Below are positions 28,104 to 35,666 of a DNA stretch of 64,000 nucleotides, piece after piece. The translations under genes were made by a program, and so were the position numbers. Where the stretch lies: positions 1-64,000 of the forward strand of contig CACKYN010000005.1 of assembly GCA_902604355.1 (NCBI GenBank), written 5' to 3'. The notes beneath the pieces are model-generated. The model was not told the DNA's origin. It did no database searches and was given only the letters and a program-made list of their open reading frames with translations. Every line of letters starts with the position of its first letter. Position 1 is the stretch's first letter. This stretch comes from an uncultured Pelagibacteraceae bacterium (GTDB lineage: Bacteria; Pseudomonadota; Alphaproteobacteria; Pelagibacterales; Pelagibacteraceae).

Positions 28104-29563
28104 AACCTGTGAAAAACTATATTAAATGGAATTTTGATAATTCTTATTCAAAGTTACCAAAAGCTTTTAAGGAGATTATTAAACCTGTTTCAGTTTTGAA
28201 ACCTGAGTTGGTTATCTTAAATGAAAATTTGGCAAATGAATTAGGGCTTAATTTTTCTAAAATCGAAAAAAATGAATTATCTGCTCTATTTTCAGGAAAT
28301 AATCTTCCTGAAGGAACAAGCTCAATAGCTCAAGCTTATGCAGGGCATCAATTTGGACATTTTACAATGTTAGGTGATGGAAGAGCAGTTTTAATCGGTG
28401 AGCATGTAACTAATCAAAAAAAAAGATATGATATTCAATTCAAGGGATCCGGCAAGACTTCATTTTCAAGAGGCGGTGATGGTCGTGCAGCTTTGGGGCC
28501 AATGCTAAGAGAATATATTATTAGTGAGTCAATAAACTCATTAAATATTCCTACAACTAGAAGTCTTGCTGTGACTAAAACTGGAGAAAAGGTTGTAAGG
28601 GAAAATTTATTAGATGGTGCAATATTAACTAGAGTTGCCTCTAGTCATATTCGAGTTGGAACATTTCAATACATCGCTGCAAAACAAAATATTGATGAGT
28701 TGAAAATGTTACTTGATTATACAGTTGATAGACATTTTCCAGAAATTAAATCTTCCAAAACAAAAGCTGTAGATTTGTTAAATTTGGTAATTGAGAAACA
28801 ATGTCAGCTAATAGTTAATTGGATGCGAGTTGGATTTATTCACGGAGTAATGAATACTGATAACATGGCAATTTCAGGTGAAACTATAGATTATGGACCC
28901 TGTGCTTTTATGGATTACTATGATCCTAAAACTGTTTTTAGTTCAATCGATAAGTTTGGAAGATATGCATTTTCTAATCAGCCAGCAATTGGAAAATGGA
29001 ATTTAGCCAGATTTGCTGAATGTTTGATTCCTCTAATTGATGAAGACGAAGAACAGGCTATTAAAACAGCAACTAAAATTATTGATAATTTTCAAAATAT
29101 TTATGAACAAAAATGGTTGAATATGATGAAATCTAAACTTGGTTTGGTTGGTGATAATAAAGATGACTTAAAACTGATTAATTCTTTACTTAATTGGATG
29201 GAAAAAAATAAAGCAGATTACACAAATACATTTTGTTTTTTAATGGGAATTTATGATGGTGATGAAATTTATAAAAATAAAAGTTTCGAAGACTGGTTAG
29301 AAGCATGGAAAAATAGATCAAGTTTAAATAATTCTGACAAAGAAGATCAACTTAAACTAATGAAAAAAGTTAATCCAGTCATCATTCCTAGAAATCATAA
29401 AGTAGAAGAGGCTTTATCTGATGCAGAGAAAAATAATTATAAAACCCTTAATATTTTATTGTCAGTGATAGATAACCCTTATGACCCTAAAGTTGATATT
29501 TCAGAATTTCAGACACCTGCTCCAGCATCAAAAGAAAAGTATCAAACTTTTTGTGGGACTTAA
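28091..29563 (+). CDS. selO: Protein adenylyltransferase SelO (YdiU)
   Basis: Pseudokinase-fold enzyme that transfers AMP to protein hydroxyls and is linked to redox stress. Family motifs are clear: AYAGHQFGHFTMLGDGRA, FKGSGKTSFSRGGDGRAALG, LREYIISES, SSHIRVGTFQYIA, HGVMNTDNMAISG and DYGPCAFMD. The C terminus is the bacterial YQTFCGT, with Cys rather than selenocysteine. Two starts are possible: TTG at 28091 (490 residues, overlapping msrA) or GTG at 28109 (484 residues, 5 bases after msrA). I keep the longer form with low certainty about the first six residues. Confidence 0.9.
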   Translation: METIKPVKNYIKWNFDNSYSKLPKAFKEIIKPVSVLKPELVILNENLANELGLNFSKIEKNELSALFSGNNLPEGTSSIAQAYAGHQFGHFTMLGDGRAVLIGEHVTNQKKRYDIQFKGSGKTSFSRGGDGRAALGPMLREYIISESINSLNIPTTRSLAVTKTGEKVVRENLLDGAILTRVASSHIRVGTFQYIAAKQNIDELKMLLDYTVDRHFPEIKSSKTKAVDLLNLVIEKQCQLIVNWMRVGFIHGVMNTDNMAISGETIDYGPCAFMDYYDPKTVFSSIDKFGRYAFSNQPAIGKWNLARFAECLIPLIDEDEEQAIKTATKIIDNFQNIYEQKWLNMMKSKLGLVGDNKDDLKLINSLLNWMEKNKADYTNTFCFLMGIYDGDEIYKNKSFEDWLEAWKNRSSLNNSDKEDQLKLMKKVNPVIIPRNHKVEEALSDAEKNNYKTLNILLSVIDNPYDPKVDISEFQTPAPASKEKYQTFCGT

Positions 29564-29565
29564 AA

Positions 29566-30669
29566 TTACAATACGTATGGTTCTGGCCTTGCGCTATTGC
29601 CTAACACTCTTTCGACTGAAAAATCACTAATATCAATTGTTTGGTAAGATCCCGTTGTAATTAGTTCTGTTAATGCTCTACCTATACCAGGTGCTTGCAT
29701 TAATCCCCTTCCAGTAAAACCAGATGCCATATAAACATTTTCATATTTTGGATGCTTACCAACCACTGCATTGTTATCTAATTTGTTGCAATCGTAATAT
29801 CCAGCCCATCCACCTGTTAGTTTCAGTTCTTCAAAAGCTGGGATTCTTTTTGCTAATGCTGGCCAAACTAATTCTTCAAAATCATTCCATGCTGGTTCTA
29901 AATCATTAGCGTCAAAAACTGAAATAGGTGATCCAGCTAGGTATTCACCACCCTCTGGTCTCCAATAAACACCTGTTGTTAGATCTCCTGTTAGAGGCAT
30001 TTCTTTAATATATTTTGGACATTTAACCCTAAATACCGTGTGCTTCTGAGGTACTACAGGAATATCTTCAAGTAATTTTTTTGTCCAACACCCAGCAGCA
30101 GAAACAATAGTTTTAGCCTTAACTTCAGAAATGTTTTTAATTTCTCCTTTAATAAATTCAGCTCCAAGTTCAATTGCTTTACTTTTTAAAGCGGTATGAA
30201 AAAGGAAGGGGTCAATCCAACCTTCAGTTTGATTATCGGTATAAGTTGCTGTTTCTATTCCCTCATTATTTATATAGGGAAATATATCTGATAATTCTGA
30301 CCCTTTAATATTTTTTGTTCCTGCTTCACACTTTTTATGATTTTCTAATGCTCTGTATTGTTCTTCAGCATGTTCAGGTCCGAACATTAATAAATAACCA
30401 TTTGTTACCATACTAGCAGTAGGGTTTGGATTTTTTTTAGTTTTTAATAATTGTGGTATTTGATTAATAAATTCTTTAGCAAATTTTCCTAATAAAATAT
30501 TTTCTTTTTGAAAAAATTGTCGTCTAAATCCACCTAAAGATAATGGGAATGATGCAGTTTTGTATGTTGGGTCTTTCTCGATTACTTTAACTTTTCTACC
30601 CTCTTTAGATAAAAAATAAGCTGTAGCTGCCCCAATAATTCCACCACCTATTACTACAACATCATCCAT
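29566..30669 (-). CDS. FAD-dependent oxidoreductase, DAO family
   Basis: 367-residue flavoprotein of the D-amino-acid/sarcosine/glycine oxidase group. It begins with the FAD motif VVIGGGIIGAATAYFL (residues 5-20), has SLGGFRRQF after it, and ends with YMASGFTGRGLMQAPGIGR, the usual second FAD contact. Likely substrates are N-methylated or D-amino acids, which would release ammonia, methylamine or formaldehyde; the sequence alone does not decide. It is convergent with selO (2 bases apart) and follows tspO by one base on the same strand. Confidence 0.8.
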   Translation of the reverse strand: MDDVVVIGGGIIGAATAYFLSKEGRKVKVIEKDPTYKTASFPLSLGGFRRQFFQKENILLGKFAKEFINQIPQLLKTKKNPNPTASMVTNGYLLMFGPEHAEEQYRALENHKKCEAGTKNIKGSELSDIFPYINNEGIETATYTDNQTEGWIDPFLFHTALKSKAIELGAEFIKGEIKNISEVKAKTIVSAAGCWTKKLLEDIPVVPQKHTVFRVKCPKYIKEMPLTGDLTTGVYWRPEGGEYLAGSPISVFDANDLEPAWNDFEELVWPALAKRIPAFEELKLTGGWAGYYDCNKLDNNAVVGKHPKYENVYMASGFTGRGLMQAPGIGRALTELITTGSYQTIDISDFSVERVLGNSARPEPYVL

Positions 30670-30670
30670 A

Positions 30671-31138
30671 TTAGTTTATCATTATAAGATTAATATTGAG
30701 GAATAGTGCAAAGCAACACCAAAGTAAATAAGGAATCATTAAATAGGAACTAACTACATTGACACGTTTAAATCTTAAAATGAGATTAATTATCAGTCCA
30801 ATTAATAAAATTAAAATAAATAAAGCTAAGACCATATTCTGAAAAACAAAGAAAACTACACTCCAAGTTGTATTAAACACTAGATGAATTAAATAAACAT
30901 AAACAGTATTTTTATTCCTATTTTTTGAGTGCCAAAATAACCATATTGCAAGTGTCATCATCAAATATAAGGTCGTCCATACAGGTCCAAAAACCCAATC
31001 AGGAGGATTAAAGGTTGGTTTATTCAAAAGTGAATACCACGGCTCTTTATAATTAATTGTTGCTAAGCTTCCAATAACTGAAGCTCCAAAAGTTACCAAA
31101 AGAAAGGATATAAAAGTTAAAAATTTATTTTTAAACAT
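30671..31138 (-). CDS. tspO: TspO/MBR family membrane protein
   Basis: 155-residue inner- or outer-membrane protein with five hydrophobic helices and the family stretch WYSLLNKPTFNPPDWVFGPVW early on, plus the Asn/Trp pairs (FNTTWSVVFF) of the fourth and fifth helices. TspO proteins bind tetrapyrroles and sterol-like ligands and are tied to oxidative and light stress in Rhodobacter. It is transcribed toward the FAD oxidase with one base between them and is divergent from the SDR at 31162. Confidence 0.88.
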   Translation of the reverse strand: MFKNKFLTFISFLLVTFGASVIGSLATINYKEPWYSLLNKPTFNPPDWVFGPVWTTLYLMMTLAIWLFWHSKNRNKNTVYVYLIHLVFNTTWSVVFFVFQNMVLALFILILLIGLIINLILRFKRVNVVSSYLMIPYLLWCCFALFLNINLIMIN

Positions 31139-31161
31139 GTTAGTAATATATACGATTAACT

Positions 31162-31920
31162 ATGAATAAAAAAACAATATGGATCACAGGCGGAAGTACA
31201 GGTATTGGTAAAGCTCTAGCTATTAAATTTTCTAGTAAAGGATGGAATGTTGCAGTTTCTGCAAGAAGAGTGGAATTATTAAATGAACTTTGTGATCAAT
31301 ATGAGAATATTACAGCTTTTCCATTAGATGTTACTCATAAAGAAAATTGCTTAAAAGTATTCAATGAAATTAAAAATAAATTTAATGATATTGATATTTG
31401 TTTTTTTTCAACTGGGACATGGAACCCAAAAAAAGAAAAAGATATTGATGTAGAACAAATGGAAGAGGTATTTAAAGTTAATTTTTTTGGGACTGTAAAT
31501 ACCATAAAAGCTGTTGAACAACACTTTAAAGACAGAAAAAATGGTGTAATTACTATTGTTTCCTCTATTGCTGGTTACAGAGGTCTGCCTAATTCTACAG
31601 GCTACGGTCCATCTAAATCTGCACTAAACAATTTAGCTGAAAGCCTATATTTTGATTTCAAAAGATCTAACGTACGTGTTTGTTTAGTATCACCTGGGTT
31701 TATAAAAACTCCTATGACAGATAAAAATGATTTTAAAATGCCTTTCTTAAAAACACCAGAATATGCTGCAGATCAAATTTATGATGGTTTAGTTAATAAA
31801 AAGTCTTTTGAAATTCATTTTCCAAAAGCACTTACACTTACACTTAAAATTTTAAGTTTTCTACCTAGTAAGTTATATTTTAATTTAGTAGGTCGATTGA
31901 CAAAATATCAAAAGAAATAA
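31162..31920 (+). CDS. Short-chain dehydrogenase/reductase
   Basis: 252-residue SDR with an intact catalytic set: TGGSTGIGKALA (nucleotide site), FSTGTW in place of the usual NNAG, Ser in IVSSIAGYRG, and YGPSK (Tyr/Lys). The C terminus has a hydrophobic segment (FPKALTLTLKILSFLP, about 225-245), suggesting membrane contact, as in the DltE/COG0300-like SDRs. Such SDRs occur beside cyclopropane-synthase and DUF1365 genes in other proteobacteria, and that set lies just across the convergent DUF3833 gene. The substrate is unknown. Confidence 0.83.
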   Translation: MNKKTIWITGGSTGIGKALAIKFSSKGWNVAVSARRVELLNELCDQYENITAFPLDVTHKENCLKVFNEIKNKFNDIDICFFSTGTWNPKKEKDIDVEQMEEVFKVNFFGTVNTIKAVEQHFKDRKNGVITIVSSIAGYRGLPNSTGYGPSKSALNNLAESLYFDFKRSNVRVCLVSPGFIKTPMTDKNDFKMPFLKTPEYAADQIYDGLVNKKSFEIHFPKALTLTLKILSFLPSKLYFNLVGRLTKYQKK

Positions 31921-32469
31921 TTAATCTTTAACAAATACTACAGTCAGCTCAGCAACTTTAAAACCAAATTTTGTCATTGTAGCTCTATTGATTGCGACAC
32001 GTTCATCTTGTTTAAAAATCCAATCATCAAATGTGATTTTTAATTCTCTTCCTTTTACTGGAACTAATAAAACATATTCAAATTTAAAGGCTGGACCATA
32101 TGAATAACCTTTAGCTTTACCTACAACATCTCCTGCAGTTCCCTCATAATTATGTTCATCAATTTTATTTATTGTCCATTCCCTGTCTTGGACTTCACCA
32201 TCATCCCAATTAAATGTTTCTTTTAAAACTAATTTTTTACCGTCCCACGTCCCATTTAAATCAGCACTAAATTGTCTTGTAACTTTACCCGATCTATTTT
32301 GTAAAACACCCCATGCCTTCAAATTTCCACTTAAATATTCTTCAATTATCAACCTTGGTTCTTTATTTTTAAAATCTTCTGGTTTCATAGCACTATTGTT
32401 TGAACAACTTGTAATTAAGAAAGCACAAATTATCAATAAAATAGATTTAATTGTTTTTATATTTTGCAT
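31921..32469 (-). CDS. DUF3833 family lipoprotein
   Basis: 182-residue protein with a lipoprotein signal peptide: a hydrophobic stretch then lipobox-like ITSC (Cys about 22), so it is probably anchored on a membrane facing the periplasm. The body shows DUF3833 features: LIIEEYLSGNLKAWGVLQNR, FSADLNGTWDGKKLVLKE and FNWDDGEVQDREWTI. Its function is unknown, but the family travels with cyclopropane synthase, DUF1365 and an FAD protein, as it does here (17 bases downstream of the synthase). It stops next to the convergent SDR stop with no gap. Confidence 0.8.
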   Translation of the reverse strand: MQNIKTIKSILLIICAFLITSCSNNSAMKPEDFKNKEPRLIIEEYLSGNLKAWGVLQNRSGKVTRQFSADLNGTWDGKKLVLKETFNWDDGEVQDREWTINKIDEHNYEGTAGDVVGKAKGYSYGPAFKFEYVLLVPVKGRELKITFDDWIFKQDERVAINRATMTKFGFKVAELTVVFVKD

Positions 32470-32486
32470 AAATGTCCTTTTATCAG

Positions 32487-33665
32487 TTATTTGTTTTGAA
32501 GTGAAAATTGAATCAGATCTATATTCTTTGATTTAAAGCCAGCTTCACAATAAGATAAATAAAATTCCCACATTCTCTTAAATTTTAAATCAAAACCTTG
32601 ATTTTTAATTAACTCCCATTTTTTGATAAATTGATTCCTCCAAATTTCTAAAGTATCAGCATAATGATCTGCATATGAGATATATGAGTTAATTGTCAGT
32701 CCATTATCTGAAACATATCTATTTATGCTGTTTTTATTAGGAAGAAATCCTCCAGGAAAGATATATTTTTGAATAAAATCTTGTTTATTTTTATATCTAT
32801 CAAACAAATTATCATCAATTGTTATTGCTTGAATAGCTGCTTTGCCACCTACTGATAAATTATTTTTGATTGTTTTAAAATATCCGTCAAGATAATTTTG
32901 CCCGACAGCTTCGATCATTTCGATTGAAGCAATAGAATTATATTTTCCCTGTAAATCTCTGTAATCTTTAATCTCAATATTAACTTTTTCATTTAAACCA
33001 CATTTGTGAATTCGCTCTTTGGCATATTCAAATTGTTTTTTTGAAATAGTAATACAATCAAGTTTTACATCATATTTTTTACCTAAATACTCAGCAAAAC
33101 CACCCCACCCACAACCAATTTCTAAAACTTTGTCACCATTATTCGGTTTAATAAGATCAATTAATTTTTGATATTTATTATTTTGTGCTTCAGATAAGTT
33201 TTTTGAATTTTCATTAAATATAGCACTCGAATAAGTTAAAGTATCATCAAGCCATAATGAAAAAAATTCATTCCCTAAATCATAGTGCTTAGCGATATTC
33301 TCCTTACTCCTACTCTTGGTGTTTTTAATGATTTTATTTTTAATATAATTAATTATGGGAATATCTAATAAACCTGAAAACCTGTGAATAATTTTTATAT
33401 TTCTTGCAGTAAGCTCAATCAAATTTGAGAGATTATCTGTTTCAAATTCACCTCTCATATAAGACTCGGCAAAACCAATACTTCCACCACGTATTAAATT
33501 ATAATTAAAATTTGGTTTTTTAATAATTATATTAGCACTAAGTGGTTCTTCTTGATTTCCAAACTTGAGAAGTTCTCCATCAAAGGTTTTAATCTCTAAA
33601 TAGCCATAATCAATCTTACTCAAAAAATTAAATACTAATTTATCTGATATTTTGTTTAAAAACAT
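32487..33665 (-). CDS. cfa: Cyclopropane-fatty-acyl-phospholipid synthase family protein
   Basis: 392-residue SAM-dependent methyltransferase that methylates double bonds of membrane lipid acyl chains. Key stretches: ENIAKHYDLGNEFFSLWLDD and TYSSAIF, the SAM site KVLEIGCGWGGFAEYLGKKY (about residues 177-196), IEMIEAVGQNYLDGYF and FIQKYIFPGGFLPN. It starts one base inside the DUF1365 stop. The product may be a cyclopropane or another methylated acyl chain; relatives in photosynthetic alphaproteobacteria act in photo-oxidative stress. Confidence 0.88.
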   Translation of the reverse strand: MFLNKISDKLVFNFLSKIDYGYLEIKTFDGELLKFGNQEEPLSANIIIKKPNFNYNLIRGGSIGFAESYMRGEFETDNLSNLIELTARNIKIIHRFSGLLDIPIINYIKNKIIKNTKSRSKENIAKHYDLGNEFFSLWLDDTLTYSSAIFNENSKNLSEAQNNKYQKLIDLIKPNNGDKVLEIGCGWGGFAEYLGKKYDVKLDCITISKKQFEYAKERIHKCGLNEKVNIEIKDYRDLQGKYNSIASIEMIEAVGQNYLDGYFKTIKNNLSVGGKAAIQAITIDDNLFDRYKNKQDFIQKYIFPGGFLPNKNSINRYVSDNGLTINSYISYADHYADTLEIWRNQFIKKWELIKNQGFDLKFKRMWEFYLSYCEAGFKSKNIDLIQFSLQNK

Positions 33666-34429
33666 TAATTCTCAACTGTTAAATTATTTTTAATATTAAG
33701 TTTTTTTTTAACTAATCTTATTCCTTTTAACCATAATTTGAACGCTTCAAAATGTATCGCAGAAATAATTTTTAGAGTCATTAAAGGATGTTTTAGATAA
33801 GATTTAATTAATTGGGTACTATTCAGATCATTTCTTACACCATCTTGAGAAGCAAACAAAATCTTTCCATCTTTATCATATTGATCAATAATTACTGATA
33901 ATTTATCTCCTGGTTTTAATATTTTAAAAAAGTACTGACAGTCCATTTCAATAAATGGAGATACATGAAATTTCTTTGAGCAATTATTCTTTATTAAATT
34001 ATTTTTGTTATCCACCCTAAACACATAAGTATGTTGTTCTCCAAAAGTATTTTTTACTTCATATAAAATTGATACCAACTGTTCTTGATTGTCGTAAATA
34101 AAAAAAATACTAAGAGGATTAAAAACGTATCCCAATATTCTTGGGTAACACAAAAGTTTAATTTTAATATTTTCTGATTTAATATTATTTTGTTTTAGGT
34201 GTTTTTCTACCCATTTGGTTAATGATGAACCGTCTCGTTCTCCATGATCTTTTTCTTGAAAACTTATTAAATTAAAACGATTTAGAGAAAAAAATCTTAT
34301 TTTATCATTCAAAGTCTCAAGTTCAGATAAATCTATCAACAATGAAAAAACTTTATATTTAAAGAAGTGCTTTTTAGGTTTAAATCGTTTATGGATTACT
34401 GTTCCAGTATATATACAAGAGTTAATCAT
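33665..34429 (-). CDS. DUF1365 family protein
   Basis: 254-residue protein starting INSCIYTGTVIHKRFKPKKHFFKY, a hallmark of DUF1365, followed by GRRD-like region EKDHGERDGSSLTKWVEKHL, LLCYPRILGYVFNPLSIFF and EVKNTFGEQHTYVF. No biochemical role is established. It sits between the FAD protein (8-base overlap) and the cyclopropane synthase (1-base overlap), the conserved order of this lipid-modification set, so a role in acyl-chain modification is likely by association. Confidence 0.85.
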   Translation of the reverse strand: MINSCIYTGTVIHKRFKPKKHFFKYKVFSLLIDLSELETLNDKIRFFSLNRFNLISFQEKDHGERDGSSLTKWVEKHLKQNNIKSENIKIKLLCYPRILGYVFNPLSIFFIYDNQEQLVSILYEVKNTFGEQHTYVFRVDNKNNLIKNNCSKKFHVSPFIEMDCQYFFKILKPGDKLSVIIDQYDKDGKILFASQDGVRNDLNSTQLIKSYLKHPLMTLKIISAIHFEAFKLWLKGIRLVKKKLNIKNNLTVEN

Positions 34430-35660
34430 TAAGGTTATTCAGCATTTCAATAGATGATTTTATTCCATCTTCATGAAATCCGTAACCAAAATAACTTCCA
34501 CAAAAAAGTAGATCTTTTTGATTTTGTAATTTAGAGAGCTCGTGTTGCGTATCTAATGCTATTTGATCATAATATGGATGAGTAAATCTAACTTTTTTAA
34601 GTATTTTTGACTTATCAATCTCAAAATATGGATTTAAGGTCAAAAAAATATCTTGTTCACACTTTAAATTTTGTAACAAATTTAACCAATAACTAATTGA
34701 GTTCTTTTCAACATTTTTATCGTCGATAGATGAATTCCAAGAACTCCAAGCTTTTTTGTTCTTAGGCATAGCTCTAACATCCGTATGAATATACGCGATA
34801 TTTTCTTTATAGCTAAAATTAGATAGAATTTTTTTCTCGTCCTCTGTTGGATTATCGATTATTTCTAAAGCTTCATCTGCATGAGTTGCTATGACTACTT
34901 TGTCATAATCAAAAAACTCACTTTGCCCTCCATAGTATAAATCAATACCTGAGAGCTTTCTTTTTAATTTTTTAACTTTATAATTTTTATAATGCTCACC
35001 ACTAATGTTTGATATGATGTGATTTACATAAGTTCTACTTCTATTTGATACCGTATACCATTGAGGTCTATTTTTTAATTTAAATAAACCATGATTTTGG
35101 AAAAATTTTAAAAAAAAATTTATTGGCATCTTACTTGCTTCTAATGGGGGCATTGACCAAATAGCTGAAACCATGGGAATTATATGGTAATCTACAAATG
35201 GTTTTGATAATCTATTTTTTTTAAGATATTCACCTAAAGTTAATTTTTCTTCTGAGATACTTTCTTGATCACTTTTTTTATAAAATTTAATTATATCAAA
35301 GAACATTTTTAAAAATTTTAAATTAAACAAATTTAATCTATTAGAGAAAATACCACTTATCCCTTTTCCACAATACTCAAAATTTGTATTATCAACTGAA
35401 ACCGAAAAAGACATGTCACTTTTTTCAATTTCAATACTATTTTCTTTAAAAAATTTTATTAAATTTGGGTATGTTTGAAAGTTAAATACAATAAAACCTA
35501 TATCAACAGAGACTTTTTTTTCTCCAAAAGTAAGGTCAATGGTATGTGAGTGGCCCCCAAAACGGTCTTCTTTTTCAAAAAGATCTACATGATGTTTTTT
35601 GGATAAATAGTATGCAGCACTTAAACCAGAAATACCTGAGCCGACAACAGCAATTTTCAT
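34422..35660 (-). CDS. FAD/NAD(P)-binding protein, amine-oxidase-like (COG2907 type)
   Basis: 412-residue flavoprotein with the FAD motif IAVVGSGISGLSAAYYLSKK at the N terminus, FEKEDRFGGHSHTID next, SAIWSMPPLEASKMP in the middle and FCGSYFGYGFHEDGIKSS near the C terminus. This is the predicted NAD/FAD-binding protein that accompanies DUF1365 and cyclopropane synthase. Its reaction is not known; desaturation or oxidation of an acyl chain is a guess from context. The start is 6 bases after the gcvP stop, so it is probably transcribed with the glycine cleavage genes. Confidence 0.83.
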   Translation of the reverse strand: MKIAVVGSGISGLSAAYYLSKKHHVDLFEKEDRFGGHSHTIDLTFGEKKVSVDIGFIVFNFQTYPNLIKFFKENSIEIEKSDMSFSVSVDNTNFEYCGKGISGIFSNRLNLFNLKFLKMFFDIIKFYKKSDQESISEEKLTLGEYLKKNRLSKPFVDYHIIPMVSAIWSMPPLEASKMPINFFLKFFQNHGLFKLKNRPQWYTVSNRSRTYVNHIISNISGEHYKNYKVKKLKRKLSGIDLYYGGQSEFFDYDKVVIATHADEALEIIDNPTEDEKKILSNFSYKENIAYIHTDVRAMPKNKKAWSSWNSSIDDKNVEKNSISYWLNLLQNLKCEQDIFLTLNPYFEIDKSKILKKVRFTHPYYDQIALDTQHELSKLQNQKDLLFCGSYFGYGFHEDGIKSSIEMLNNLND

Positions 35661-35666
35661 TAATTT

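Noticed and set aside
28091-29563. Possible selenocysteine in SelO.
   Set aside because: The frame ends YQTFCGT with Cys before a normal TAA; no in-frame TGA is read through.
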